A stretch of DNA of 64,000 nt from an uncultured Erysipelotrichaceae bacterium (GCA_946537255.1 CAMNFS010000004.1:1-64000), one strand, 5' to 3'; shown: positions 23,599 to 33,173, counted from the stretch's first letter. Program-made: numbers and translations. The notes: generated by a model from the letters alone, not told the origin.

Positions 23599-24076
23599 AC
23601 CATTGCTGAAACATCCGTTCGATCCGCTTTTTGATGCGGAATCGAGGGTTCTGATACTCGGCTCGTTTCCATCTGTTGTCTCCCGTGAAAAGGACTTCTA
23701 TTACGCCAATGCAACCAACCGGTTCTGGCCGCTGATGGCCATGCTTTTTGAAGAAGAAATCCTGGACAGGAGAGAATTCTGTCACCGCCGTCATATTGCC
23801 CTTTGGGATGTGATCTTCTCCTGCCGCATTCACGCCTCAAGCGACGCGAGCATTACGGATGTCACGGCAAATGATATTGACGGCCTTGTAAGAAAAACAA
23901 AGATCCGGGCGGTGTTCACCACCGGCCGCAAGGCAGGGAGCCTTTATGAGAAATATGTGGACTGTGACAGAATTCATATCTGCCTTCCCTCGACCAGCGC
24001 TGCCAATGCCAGGATGCGGATGGAGGATCTTCTGAAGGAATACCGGAAGATAAAGGAATATGCGGAAAAAGATTGA
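23591..24076 (+). CDS. Uracil/hypoxanthine-DNA glycosylase superfamily protein
   Basis: Base-excision repair enzyme of 161 aa. The pattern is the one I associate with family 6 (hypoxanthine-DNA glycosylase) of the UDG superfamily: ILGSFPSVVSREKDFYYANATNRFWP (motif 1, with the Asn characteristic of that family) and CLPSTSAANA as the C-terminal DNA-intercalation motif. HIALWDVIFSCRIHASSDASI is the middle segment. The start overlaps holA by 8 nt and its end overlaps the U32 gene by 17 nt, so the four genes holA to mscL form one tightly overlapping unit. The substrate (deoxyinosine versus uracil) is from family knowledge. Confidence 0.87.
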   Translation: MAEPLLKHPFDPLFDAESRVLILGSFPSVVSREKDFYYANATNRFWPLMAMLFEEEILDRREFCHRRHIALWDVIFSCRIHASSDASITDVTANDIDGLVRKTKIRAVFTTGRKAGSLYEKYVDCDRIHICLPSTSAANARMRMEDLLKEYRKIKEYAEKD

Positions 24077-26225
24077 ACTTCTTTCACCGGCCGGAAACAT
24101 GGATGCGCTGCACGCAGCTGTAGCGGCCGGATGTGATGCGGTATATCTTGGATGTACCAGTTTCTCCGCCCGTGCGTTTGCCGGGAATTTTAATCATGAA
24201 GAGCTTCTGGAGGCGGTCCGGTTCTGCCACATCCGGAATGTAAAGGTATATGTCACGATGAATACGCTTCTGTATGAAGCGGAAATGGATGCGGCAATGA
24301 AGGAAGTCGGATTTCTGTATGAGGCAGATGTGGACGCGCTTCTGATACAGGATTACGGCCTTTTCCACCGGATCCGTCTGGAATATCCGGATTTTGAGCT
24401 GCACTGCAGCACCCAGATGCATATCCATAACGCGGCCGGCTGTCAGTTCATGAAGGAACAGGGAGCCTCCCGCGCGGTTCTTGCAAGAGAAACGAGCATC
24501 GAGACCGTGCGGCAATGCTGCAAGACCGGGATTGAAATTGAAGTGTTCGCGTATGGGGCACTGTGTGTTGGCTACAGCGGCCAGTGTCTGATGTCCTCAT
24601 CCGTGAAGAACCGATCCGGCAACCGGGGCGTATGCGCACAGATGTGCCGGCTTCGTTTCTATCCAAGCGACGGCCATAGCCGATTTGATTCCCCGGCGGG
24701 AGAATATGCGCTTGCGATGAAGGATCTCAATGTCATCGACAGGATTCCGGAGCTGATCGAAGCGGGAGTATCCAGTCTTAAAATCGAAGGACGGATGAAG
24801 AAAAGCGAGTATGTGTATCTTGTGACAAAGACCTTCCGGGAGGCAATCGATGCGTATTACAGCGGCCGTCTGTATCAGGTTTCAGAACAGCGGCTCCACA
24901 TGCTGGAACGGCTTTTCAACCGCGGGTTTACCGAAGGGTATCTGTTTCACGCGGACTTTGCTCAGCGGATGACCATGGACCGTCCCAATCACCGGGGTGT
25001 GGAAATCGGAAAGGTGCTGCGATACAAGGATGGAAAGGTTCTGGTGCGCCTGAGTGATCATCTGTCCCAGCATGACGGGCTGCGGATTCTTAACCGTCCA
25101 GTCGATACCGGTCTGACTGCTGTGAAAATTGAGAAAAAGGGAAAACTTGTCAATGCGGCAGAAGCAGGGGATGAAGTGTGGCTGGAATGTCATTCCAAAC
25201 CAGTTCCGAAACCGGGACAGCCGCTTCTCAAGACAAGTGATACTTCGCTTCTGAAACAGCTTCAGAAGGAAATGGAGGAACATGAACGTCTGATTTCCGT
25301 ACAGATTTCCTGTCGGGCCCTGATTGGCGAACCGCTGTGTCTTGAGGCGGTCGATGAAGAAGGATTTCATGTGAGCGCACAGAGCCGGATCATCCTTCAG
25401 AAGGCGGATAAGGCACCGATTGGAAAGGAACGGATGACGAAGGCACTTTCCAAAACAGGCGAGGAGCCATATCGTGTTTCCGTTTTGTTTGAAGAACTGC
25501 AGGAAGTATTCCTTCCGGTCAATGAATTGAATGAAACAAGAAGACAGCTTCTGAAACTTCTTTCTGAGAAGCGGGCCAGCCGCCATGAGCGGAAGGGACA
25601 TCAGACATACGTCTTTTCACCCCGTGAGGGAATCATGGAATACCCTCTTATTTACACGGAGGAAAAGGACAGCGCAGATGATGATACACATTTCAGAAAA
25701 TTTGTAAAATTACCGGTTGTTTCAGAAAATGAATGTGATAGAATTTTCATTGGCAGATCCATACTTTCAAATGCAGGGGATCTTTGGATGAATCTTGACC
25801 ACTGTATTGCCGGGATGACGTTCAATATTACGAACTCCTGGGCACTGGCCTTTATTCAGTCACAGCCCGGCATGGATGCCGTCATTCTTTCCAGTGAATG
25901 CAGCGAAGAACAGATCGCTGCTATTCTGGATGGATACCGGAACCGGTATGGATTGGAAGCACCGGCCTATCAGCTGGTATACGGAAGAAGACCGATGATG
26001 TTCATCAAGGACTATCCGTATGAAATGCCATATCTGGAAGATCTTGAACAGCGGATGTATCCGCTGATCAAAGAGGGAAGCACGACGGTGATCCTCGAAC
26101 CGGAACCGTACCGCCGTGCCAACCGCTACTGCAGAGGCAGCTATCTGATTCTGACCATCGAAGGGGATAGGGAATCAGAAGCCATAAAGGAGGAAGCATA
26201 TGAAGAAATTTTTAGAAGAATTTAA
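24060..26225 (+). CDS. Peptidase U32 family protein (RlhA/TrhP-like RNA hydroxylation)
   Basis: Protein of 721 aa. Characterised U32 members hydroxylate 23S rRNA (RlhA) or tRNA uridine-34 (TrhP); the peptidase name is historical. The TIM-barrel part opens with KKIELLSPAGNMDALHAAVAAGCDAVYLG and includes VYVTMNTLLYEAE, LHCSTQMHIHNAAG and VFAYGALCVGYSGQCLMSS. Four Cys around residues 165-200 (ALCVGYSGQC and GVCAQMC) are candidate iron-sulfur ligands. After LKIEGRMKKSEYVYLVTKTFREAID come about 400 residues resembling the DUF3656 C-terminal region of the long RlhA-type proteins. Which RNA it modifies is unknown. Confidence 0.85.
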   Translation: MRKKIELLSPAGNMDALHAAVAAGCDAVYLGCTSFSARAFAGNFNHEELLEAVRFCHIRNVKVYVTMNTLLYEAEMDAAMKEVGFLYEADVDALLIQDYGLFHRIRLEYPDFELHCSTQMHIHNAAGCQFMKEQGASRAVLARETSIETVRQCCKTGIEIEVFAYGALCVGYSGQCLMSSSVKNRSGNRGVCAQMCRLRFYPSDGHSRFDSPAGEYALAMKDLNVIDRIPELIEAGVSSLKIEGRMKKSEYVYLVTKTFREAIDAYYSGRLYQVSEQRLHMLERLFNRGFTEGYLFHADFAQRMTMDRPNHRGVEIGKVLRYKDGKVLVRLSDHLSQHDGLRILNRPVDTGLTAVKIEKKGKLVNAAEAGDEVWLECHSKPVPKPGQPLLKTSDTSLLKQLQKEMEEHERLISVQISCRALIGEPLCLEAVDEEGFHVSAQSRIILQKADKAPIGKERMTKALSKTGEEPYRVSVLFEELQEVFLPVNELNETRRQLLKLLSEKRASRHERKGHQTYVFSPREGIMEYPLIYTEEKDSADDDTHFRKFVKLPVVSENECDRIFIGRSILSNAGDLWMNLDHCIAGMTFNITNSWALAFIQSQPGMDAVILSSECSEEQIAAILDGYRNRYGLEAPAYQLVYGRRPMMFIKDYPYEMPYLEDLEQRMYPLIKEGSTTVILEPEPYRRANRYCRGSYLILTIEGDRESEAIKEEAYEEIFRRI

Positions 26226-26583
26226 AGCATTCGCACTCAAGGGAAACGTTATGGACATGGCGATCGGCGTCATGGTCGGCGGCGCGTTCCAGTCAATCAT
26301 TACCGCCCTGACTGAAAACATCCTGAACCCGATCATCGGCTGCCTTGGCGGAACCGAAATCGGTCTGGCTACTCCGATCGGCAATACCGGCCAGGTCATC
26401 AACTGGGGTGCATTCATCACAGCTGTCATCAATTTCCTGATCATGGCATTTGTTCTCTTCTGCATTCTGAAGGCAGTAAACAAGATCATGCCGAAGAAGG
26501 AAGAAGCTCCAGCCGCTCCGGCAAAGAGCGACGAGACGAAGGTTCTCGAAGAGATTCTCACCGCGATAAAGGAAAAGAACTGA
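26200..26583 (+). CDS. mscL: Large-conductance mechanosensitive channel
   Basis: Pentameric emergency valve of 127 aa opened by membrane tension during osmotic downshock. EEFKAFALKGNVMDMAIGVMVGGAFQSIITALTENILNPIIG is the amphipathic N-terminus plus pore helix TM1. GAFITAVINFLIMAFVLFCILKAVNKI is TM2, followed by an Ala/Pro linker and a charged C-terminal helix. GGAGG (in AAAGGAGGAAGC) sits inside the end of the U32 gene, which it overlaps by 26 nt. A terminator follows. Confidence 0.97.
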   Translation: MKKFLEEFKAFALKGNVMDMAIGVMVGGAFQSIITALTENILNPIIGCLGGTEIGLATPIGNTGQVINWGAFITAVINFLIMAFVLFCILKAVNKIMPKKEEAPAAPAKSDETKVLEEILTAIKEKN

Positions 26584-26596
26584 CAACGCGGTTCCT

Positions 26597-26621
26597 AAGG
26601 TTCTCAGAGAGAGCCTTTTTT
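26597..26621 (+). terminator. Intrinsic terminator after mscL
   Basis: AAGGTTCTC-AGA-GAGAGCCTT forms a nine-pair stem with one G-T wobble, and a T-run extends to 26621. Confidence 0.8.
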
Positions 26622-26664
26622 CTTTCGGAAAGGTCGTCATTACGTAGGCGAGGACGGGTCTTTT

Positions 26665-26673
26665 TGTTATAAT
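26665..26673 (+). promoter_or_regulatory. Extended -10 promoter of the smc operon
   Basis: TG-T-TATAAT (TG 26665-26666, hexamer 26668-26673) lies 26 bp before the smc ATG, with AAGGAGAG between. No convincing -35 is seen at the proper distance, as at holA. Confidence 0.65.
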
Positions 26674-26699
26674 ATGCGAGGACTTTTAAGGAGAGTGCG

Positions 26700-29648
26700 A
26701 TGTTTTTAAAACGGATCGAAATGCAGGGATTCAAGTCTTTTGCCGACAAAACCGTTATTTCTTTTGAACATCCGATTACCGGCATCGTCGGACCGAACGG
26801 ATGCGGAAAATCAAATATTACTGATGCCGTGCGCTGGGTGCTTGGAGAACAGAGCAGCCGTCAGATGCGCGGTGAAAAGATGAGTGATGTCATCTTTTCC
26901 GGTTCTGCTGACCGCAGACCTCTGAATATGGCAGAGGTCACCCTTGTGTTTGACAACAGCAGTCATATTCTGAATTCTGACAAGGATGAACTCGAGGTAA
27001 CCCGCCGTCTGTACCGGGATACCGGCGACGCGCAGTATCTGATCAATCGGAATGCGGTCCGGCTGAAGGATGTAGTGGACCTGTTTCTGGATACAGGACT
27101 CGGCAAATCCAGTCTGAGCATTATTTCTCAGGGTAATGTCATTACCTTCGCGGAAAGCAAGCCACTTGACCGCCGGGGGATCTTTGAAGAAGCAGCCGGT
27201 GTATCAAAATATAAAAAGCGCAAACTGGAAAGTATTTCCAGGCTGAGCCGCACAAAGGACAATCTGGATCGCAGCCAGGATATTCTTGCGGAACTGGAAA
27301 AACAGGTCAGCCCGCTGAAACGGCAGGCCCGCAAGGCGGAAATATACCGGGAAAAGAAGCAGCGGCTGGAGCAGATAGAAATCGCGGTTCTCGTACAGGA
27401 AGTGGAGGAACTGAACGCTTCCATCGATGACGCGAAGAAGACCCTGTTTGATATAGAAACAAAGACGCAGATCTACTCCACGGAGCTGCAGGTAGGGGAA
27501 GGAAGAATTCTTGAGCAGAAGAAAGAATCCTCTCAGCTGGAGAAGGATATTTCCGATCTTCAGGAACAGCTCATGAAGGCAGTCGATGATATTACGAATC
27601 TCGAACAGCGGCGCACCGAAATGGATGAGCGCAGAAAGTATATTATCGAAACCGGTAACCGGGAACAGAAGGCAAGGGAAACCAAGGAACTGCTCGATAC
27701 TGCCAAGCTGGAATACGAAGACAGAAAGCAGCGTCTGGACGCCATCAACAATGAAATCAGACTGGACAGCGAACGCCTGCGGCAGGTTGCCCAGAAGGTG
27801 TTTGATCTTGGAAATGAGTATGAACAGGCCCAGAGTCTTCTGCGCAGTCTGCAGAACCAGCAGGTCTATCTTGAAAATATTCTCCGGGATCCATTCTCAA
27901 GCGGACGCAACGCAGGAACGAAATCCATCATGGAAAACCGCAATGCGCTGCATGGGATACTGGGTGTGATCGGACAGGAAATACATGCTGAAAACGGGTA
28001 TGAACAGGCGGTTTCGGAAGCGCTTGGCGGGGCGATGTACAATATCGTCACCAAAGATGAGGAAAGCGCACGGAATGCGATCCGCTTCCTGAAACGGAAC
28101 CAGAGCGGACGGGCGACCTTCCTTCCGGTCAGTGTCTGTACCAGAAGAACGGTCAGTCACGAAGCTTCGGTGATCTGTTCGAATACGGAAGGGTATCTTG
28201 GCACAGCCGACCAGTTTGTGACCTGTGACCCGAGATTCCAGCCGGTAGTGGATTACCTGCTTGGCAATGTTCTGGTTGTAAAGACGATGGAAGCCGGCAA
28301 TGAGCTTTCCGGTCTTACCCGCAGGATGTACAACATTGTGACAACGGACGGGGAAGTGATTCATCGCGGCGGTTCCATGACCGGCGGTAAGATGAAGCGT
28401 TCCACGACGCCGATTACTGCCGCTCATGAAGCGGAGAATATCCGGAAATCAATCGACGCGCAGTCTGCCCGGGTGGAGCTTTCCAGAAGGGAAAGCGAGA
28501 AGGCAGTAAGCGAACGGGAGGAAATTACCCGCCGTCTGCAGCAGAACCGGATTGCCGCGGCGAGTCTTGAACCGGTAGTGGATGCCAAGCAGGCAAAATA
28601 TGAACGTCTCAAAAATGATCTTGCGCTGCTTGCCCCGGATGGAATGGTGGAATCCTTCAATGAAGAAGAAGCGGACGATACTGTTGTTCGTCTGAACAGG
28701 GCTTATTCCGAACGGGACCGGATTACTTCGGAAATCAAATCCAAACGGGAACGAAGGATTATTGTCAACGGTGAGATTGACCGCAAGGATCAGCAGATCC
28801 GGCAGCTGCGCAAGGATCAGGAACGCGCCACAGCCGCGGCCAATGCGATCAAGATTGATCAGGGACGTCTCGAAACAAAGATTGAAAACAATCTTCAGCG
28901 GCTTGCCAGTGAATATCAGCTGACCTTTGAATTTGCCAAGACAAAAGTCGGAGATACCGTGGTTGAAAACGCGCGGGAAGAGGTCATGCAGCTGAGGGCG
29001 GATATCGAACGGCTCGGCAATGTCAACATGGAAGCACCCGAACAGTATGAGGAAGTCAACGGCCGGTATGAATTCCTGAAGAAGCAGATTGAGGAACTGA
29101 CCGCAAGCCGGGATAAAATCCTTGCGGCGATTGAGGAAATGGACCGGGTGATGACAACCCAGTTCAAATCCATGTTTGACGCGATCAACCGGGAATTCAA
29201 CGACATCTTCCGCAGTCTTTACGGCGGCGGCAAGGCAACACTGATCCTTGAGGATCCGACCGATATTCTGAATACCGGAATCGACATTGACGCGCAGCCT
29301 CCGGGAAAGGCCGTTCAGAACAACATGCTGTTCTCGGGTGGTGAGAAATCACTGATCGCTCTTTGTGTTCTGTTTGCGATTCTCAAGGTCAAACCGGTAC
29401 CGCTCGTCATTCTTGACGAAGTTGAGGCAGCCCTTGATCAGGGCAACGTGGAGCGGTTTGCTCAGTACCTGCACAATTATACGAATCAGACCCAGTTTAT
29501 AGTGGTTACGCACCGTCCCGGCACCATGGAAAATACCGATGTCCTGTATGGTGTTACGATGCAGAAGCAGGGTGTTTCCCAGATGCTGAAGGTGGAACTG
29601 CGTGATGCGATGAATATGGCAGAAGAACAGCCTGAGGGAGAAAAATAA
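26700..29648 (+). CDS. smc: Chromosome segregation protein SMC, short-arm form
   Basis: Chromosome condensin ATPase of 982 aa that extrudes loops and separates sister origins, working with ScpA and ScpB (not in this window). Walker A is GPNGCGKS (31-38). The hinge lies at about 417-563 (HGILGVIGQEI to VIHRGGSMTGGK). The C-terminal head has the signature LFSGGEKSLIAL and Walker B PLVILDEVEAALD. The arms before and after the hinge are each about 80-110 residues shorter than in Bacillus SMC (1186 aa), by about the same amount on both sides, so the coiled coil is shortened in register rather than damaged. It starts the smc-ftsY-ylxM unit. Confidence 0.96.
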   Translation: MFLKRIEMQGFKSFADKTVISFEHPITGIVGPNGCGKSNITDAVRWVLGEQSSRQMRGEKMSDVIFSGSADRRPLNMAEVTLVFDNSSHILNSDKDELEVTRRLYRDTGDAQYLINRNAVRLKDVVDLFLDTGLGKSSLSIISQGNVITFAESKPLDRRGIFEEAAGVSKYKKRKLESISRLSRTKDNLDRSQDILAELEKQVSPLKRQARKAEIYREKKQRLEQIEIAVLVQEVEELNASIDDAKKTLFDIETKTQIYSTELQVGEGRILEQKKESSQLEKDISDLQEQLMKAVDDITNLEQRRTEMDERRKYIIETGNREQKARETKELLDTAKLEYEDRKQRLDAINNEIRLDSERLRQVAQKVFDLGNEYEQAQSLLRSLQNQQVYLENILRDPFSSGRNAGTKSIMENRNALHGILGVIGQEIHAENGYEQAVSEALGGAMYNIVTKDEESARNAIRFLKRNQSGRATFLPVSVCTRRTVSHEASVICSNTEGYLGTADQFVTCDPRFQPVVDYLLGNVLVVKTMEAGNELSGLTRRMYNIVTTDGEVIHRGGSMTGGKMKRSTTPITAAHEAENIRKSIDAQSARVELSRRESEKAVSEREEITRRLQQNRIAAASLEPVVDAKQAKYERLKNDLALLAPDGMVESFNEEEADDTVVRLNRAYSERDRITSEIKSKRERRIIVNGEIDRKDQQIRQLRKDQERATAAANAIKIDQGRLETKIENNLQRLASEYQLTFEFAKTKVGDTVVENAREEVMQLRADIERLGNVNMEAPEQYEEVNGRYEFLKKQIEELTASRDKILAAIEEMDRVMTTQFKSMFDAINREFNDIFRSLYGGGKATLILEDPTDILNTGIDIDAQPPGKAVQNNMLFSGGEKSLIALCVLFAILKVKPVPLVILDEVEAALDQGNVERFAQYLHNYTNQTQFIVVTHRPGTMENTDVLYGVTMQKQGVSQMLKVELRDAMNMAEEQPEGEK

Positions 29649-30622
29649 TGGGTTTTCTGGATAAACTGAAAAATGCGTTCTCCAAAAAGGAGGACAAGGC
29701 AATCTATCTTTCCGGATTCAGGAAATCAAAGGATTCCTTCGGCGGTGCGCTGAATGAGATGAAGCTCAAGTACAAAGGCATCAATGATGAGTTTCTGGAA
29801 CAGCTGACCATTGTTCTTCTGGAAGCGGATGTCGGAATCGAGCTTGCGGACATGATCTGTGAAAAGCTGAAGGCTACCGCGAGCGAATACGAAAATGTCA
29901 CGTTCCGCTGGGCGATGAACTTTCTGATTGAATCCATGAAGGAAATCTACGAGGAAAGCGAAGATCCTCCGATCCGCTATAATGAAAACGGCCCGACCGT
30001 CATTCTTCTTGAAGGCGTCAATGGCAGCGGCAAGACAACGACCTGCGCGAAACTTGCAAAAATGTATATGGATCAGGGCAGGACCGTAGCCTTTGTGGCA
30101 GCGGATACGTTCCGTGCCGGGGCAATTGATCAGCTTGCGGAGTGGGGAGAAAGACTTGGAGTTCCTACAATCAAAGGAAGGGAAAACGGCGATCCAAGCG
30201 CGGCAATAGTCGACGGATGCCGGTATGCGAAGGAAAATCATATCGATATTCTTCTCTGTGATACAGCCGGCCGTCTGCAGAACAAGCAGGGTCTTATGGC
30301 GGAACTTTCGAAAATGAACCGGGTTGCCGCAAAGGAAATTCCCGGAGCGCCGCACAACACCTGGCTGGTCCTTGATGCGACTACCGGGCAGAATGGACTT
30401 GCGCAGGCAGAAATTTTCAATGAAGCGACTGATCTTTCAGGTATTATATTGACAAAGATGGATGGTACTGCAAAAGGCGGCATTATTATTTCGATCAAGC
30501 ACCGCCTGCATCTGCCGGTTTACTTCATCGGCCTTGGTGAGAAACCGGAAGATCTGAGACCGTTTGATCTGGAGTCCTATCTGTACAGCATTTCCGAGGA
30601 ACTGCAGGAACATGTCGGATAA
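29648..30622 (+). CDS. ftsY: Signal recognition particle receptor FtsY
   Basis: SRP receptor GTPase of 324 aa that delivers ribosomes to the translocon. The N-terminal acidic A domain is almost absent; the protein goes directly into the NG domain. G1 is LLEGVNGSGKTTTCAKLAK, followed by VAADTFRAGAIDQLAEWGERLGV, LLCDTAGRLQNKQGLMAEL, DATTGQNGLAQAEIFNEA and LTKMDGTAKGGIIISIKHRLHLPVYFIGLGEKPEDLRPF. It overlaps smc by 1 nt and ylxM by 11 nt. Confidence 0.97.
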   Translation: MGFLDKLKNAFSKKEDKAIYLSGFRKSKDSFGGALNEMKLKYKGINDEFLEQLTIVLLEADVGIELADMICEKLKATASEYENVTFRWAMNFLIESMKEIYEESEDPPIRYNENGPTVILLEGVNGSGKTTTCAKLAKMYMDQGRTVAFVAADTFRAGAIDQLAEWGERLGVPTIKGRENGDPSAAIVDGCRYAKENHIDILLCDTAGRLQNKQGLMAELSKMNRVAAKEIPGAPHNTWLVLDATTGQNGLAQAEIFNEATDLSGIILTKMDGTAKGGIIISIKHRLHLPVYFIGLGEKPEDLRPFDLESYLYSISEELQEHVG

Positions 30623-30938
30623 GATCAGAGTGAATACACTTCTGGATTATTACGGCGCACTGCTAACCGAGAGACAGCAGGAGCTCTGCCGGTATTATTA
30701 CCGGGATGATTATTCTCTGCAGGAAATAGCGGAACTGGAAGGTATTTCCCGCAGTGCGGTGCATGATACCGTCAGAAAAAGCGAAGCGGAGTTGGAACAT
30801 TATGAAGAGACTCTGAAATGCATTCAGGCGGCAAATGCCAGGAAACTGGTATACAGCCGGATGGAGAAGGATCCATCTGCTGCAGCATATCTGAACAACC
30901 TATTGGAAACAGAACTGATCGGAGGAAATTATGAGTAA
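30612..30938 (+). CDS. ylxM: YlxM family DNA-binding protein
   Basis: Sigma-70-like helix-turn-helix protein of 108 aa, usually encoded next to ffh/ftsY and thought to regulate or assist the SRP pathway. NTLLDYYGALLTERQQELCRYYYRDDYSLQEIAELEGISRSAVHDTVRKSE is the HTH. The start at 30612 lies inside the ftsY end; the earlier in-frame ATG at 30564 would add unconserved residues. The stop overlaps ackA by 8 nt. Unlike in Bacillus, ffh does not follow. Confidence 0.93.
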   Translation: MSDKIRVNTLLDYYGALLTERQQELCRYYYRDDYSLQEIAELEGISRSAVHDTVRKSEAELEHYEETLKCIQAANARKLVYSRMEKDPSAAAYLNNLLETELIGGNYE

Positions 30939-32127
30939 GGTTATTTCAGTAAATTCAGGTTCATCGTCTTTGAAGTTTCAGCTGTTTGACATGCCGTCTG
31001 AAACCGTTCTGACAAGCGGTCAGGCAGAGCGCATCGGCCAGGATCTCGGCACCTTTACCATCAAGGTAAACGGAGAAAAGAAGGTAAAGGACCTTCCGAT
31101 TCCGGATCATAAGACCGCTGTCAAACTGCTTCTGGATTCGCTTCTGGAATATGAAATTGTCAAATCTCTTGATGAGATTCAGGGTGCCGGTCACAGAATC
31201 GTGCAGGGCGGTTCCTATTTTGATCAGTCCGTTGTCGCAGACGCAGATGTTGTCGGAAAGGTCAGAGAACTCGCTGAACTCGCCCCGCTGCACAATCCCG
31301 CACACCTGGTATGCTATGAGGCATTCCGCAGCGCGCTGCCGCACATCGGTCATGTGTTTGTATTTGATACCGCATTCCATCAGACCATGGGACCGGAGAG
31401 TTATCTGTTCCCGGTACCTTATGACTGGTACAAGCAGTATAATATCCGCCGCTATGGCGCTCACGGTACCAGCCACTGGTATGTCAACCGCCGCACGGCC
31501 GAACTCATGGACAGGGATGTCAATACGCTCAATATGATTACCTGCCACCTTGGCAACGGCGCAAGCATTACGGCAATTAAGAACGGAAAGGTTATCAACA
31601 CCTCCATGGGTCTTACTCCGCTTGGCGGTATCATGATGGGAACCCGGTGCGGTGACATTGATCCGACTGTTGTCTTCTACATGATGAAGAAGCTCGAGTG
31701 CACTCCTGACGAAATGGATACCTATCTCAACAAGAGAAGCGGCATGCTCGGTGTTTCCGGTATCTCCAGTGACGCCAGAGACATTCAGGCTGCGGTAGAC
31801 AAAGGCGATCAGCGGGCAATTCTTACAACCCAGCTCTATACCAACCGGGTTGTAAATGTTGTCGGCGGATATTATGCGGAGCTCGGTCATGTAGACGCGA
31901 TTGCCTTCACAGCCGGACTCGGTGAGAATGATGCCGCCACCCGTGAAAGAATCCTGAAGGGTCTTGAAGAGGCGCTTGGTCTTTCCATCGATTATGATCT
32001 CAACGCGGAAATCCATGGCAAGGAGTGCCTGATTTCCAAGCCGGACAGCAGAATCGCTGTATATATTGTACCGACCAACGAAGAACTCGTTATCGCAAGA
32101 GATACCTGCAGACTGCTGGGGCTGTAA
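30931..32127 (+). CDS. ackA: Acetate kinase
   Basis: Makes ATP from acetyl phosphate and ADP, the energy-yielding step of acetate fermentation. 398 aa. ASKHA signatures are VISVNSGSSSLKFQLF, GHRIVQGG, VFVFDTAFHQTMGPESY, HGTSHWYVNRR (usually HGTSHRYV), MITCHLGNGASITAIKNGKVINTSMGLTPLGGIMMGTRCGDIDP and AFTAGLGEND. GGAGG lies 5 nt before the ATG. No phosphotransacetylase gene is in the window. Confidence 0.98.
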   Translation: MSKVISVNSGSSSLKFQLFDMPSETVLTSGQAERIGQDLGTFTIKVNGEKKVKDLPIPDHKTAVKLLLDSLLEYEIVKSLDEIQGAGHRIVQGGSYFDQSVVADADVVGKVRELAELAPLHNPAHLVCYEAFRSALPHIGHVFVFDTAFHQTMGPESYLFPVPYDWYKQYNIRRYGAHGTSHWYVNRRTAELMDRDVNTLNMITCHLGNGASITAIKNGKVINTSMGLTPLGGIMMGTRCGDIDPTVVFYMMKKLECTPDEMDTYLNKRSGMLGVSGISSDARDIQAAVDKGDQRAILTTQLYTNRVVNVVGGYYAELGHVDAIAFTAGLGENDAATRERILKGLEEALGLSIDYDLNAEIHGKECLISKPDSRIAVYIVPTNEELVIARDTCRLLGL

Positions 32128-32130
32128 TCA

Positions 32131-33078
32131 ATGTTCTGTTTTGATGGACTGCTTGAAGAAATCGAACAGGCTGATATTATAACGATTTTTCGTCATGTCC
32201 ATCCTGACTGTGATGCGGTCGGAAGCCAGTTCGGCCTTAAGAACTGGCTTCTTGAGAATTATCCTGACAAAAAGGTATACGCGCTCGGCAAGGAATACTG
32301 CACGCAGGGCAACTGCTGGCCTGCCAGCGATGTGCCTGGCAGGGAAGAACTGAAGGAAAGCCTTGCCCTGGTTGTCGATACCGCAGATGAAGAGCGCATT
32401 GACGATGACAGTTTTGAACTGGCAAGACGGCTGATCAAGATCGATCACCATCCGAACCGGTCCCCATACGGACAGCGGATGTATGTATTTGAAACAAGCG
32501 CATCAACCTGTGAAATCCTGGCGGAATTCTTTCGTCAGAGCGGTAAGGAAATGTCGCAGAAGACCGCGGAATATCTTTATCGGGGAATGCTTACGGATAC
32601 GCTTTGTTTCCGAACCACCAATACCCAGTCTCATACACTGGAAATCGCCGGCTGGACGGCTCAGTTCAGTGTTCGGATTCCCGAGCTGAACCGGGAACTG
32701 TTTGATCAGAGTCTCAGGGACTTCCGGTTTGCGAACATGATCAGAAGTACGGTCAAAATACTTGATCAGAAACTGGCTTACCGGATCATTACTGTAAAGG
32801 AACAGAAGGAATGGGGAATGACCGCTTCCGAAGCGCGGAATTTCGTAGATGAATACGGTCATGTTCGCGAGTTCGAAATCTTTCTTCTGATTACGGAAAG
32901 GGAACACAACGGAAGCTTCGTCTATGATGCGAGTCTTCGATCCAAGACGGTGGTCATCAACGGGATTGCCGAGAAGTTCAGGGGCGGCGGACACCGGAAC
33001 GCATCCGGTGTAAAAGGCCTTACCCGGACAGAGTGTGATGAACTGATTTCAGCGCTTTTTGCGAGTATTCCGCGCTGA
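32131..33078 (+). CDS. DHH/DHHA1 phosphoesterase, NrnA-like
   Basis: Bifunctional oligoribonuclease/pAp-phosphatase or cyclic-dinucleotide phosphodiesterase family, 315 aa. Manganese ligands are in FRHVHPDCDAVGSQ (His21, Asp25 and Asp27 region), LVVDTADEE and IKIDHHPNR. The C-terminal DHHA1 domain has RGGGHRNASGVK for substrate binding. Such enzymes degrade nanoRNA, pAp or pApA from c-di-AMP. Only 3 bp separate it from ackA. Confidence 0.9.
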   Translation: MFCFDGLLEEIEQADIITIFRHVHPDCDAVGSQFGLKNWLLENYPDKKVYALGKEYCTQGNCWPASDVPGREELKESLALVVDTADEERIDDDSFELARRLIKIDHHPNRSPYGQRMYVFETSASTCEILAEFFRQSGKEMSQKTAEYLYRGMLTDTLCFRTTNTQSHTLEIAGWTAQFSVRIPELNRELFDQSLRDFRFANMIRSTVKILDQKLAYRIITVKEQKEWGMTASEARNFVDEYGHVREFEIFLLITEREHNGSFVYDASLRSKTVVINGIAEKFRGGGHRNASGVKGLTRTECDELISALFASIPR

Positions 33079-33110
33079 AAAAATCATCGAAAAATGTCAC
33101 TTGTCAAGTA

Positions 33111-33144
33111 TTGAATTGAAATTGTTACGTGGTAATATAACAAT
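33111..33144 (+). promoter_or_regulatory. Promoter of the HU gene with overlapping dyad
   Basis: TTGAAT (33111-33116), 16 bp, TAATAT (33133-33138). A perfect 7-bp inverted repeat, ATTGTTA / TAACAAT (33121-33127 and 33138-33144), brackets the -10 and could be an operator. The leader is about 30 nt, with AAGGAG before the ATG. Confidence 0.6.
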
Positions 33145-33173
33145 CACGTACGTAGCGAAAAGGAGATTGAATT

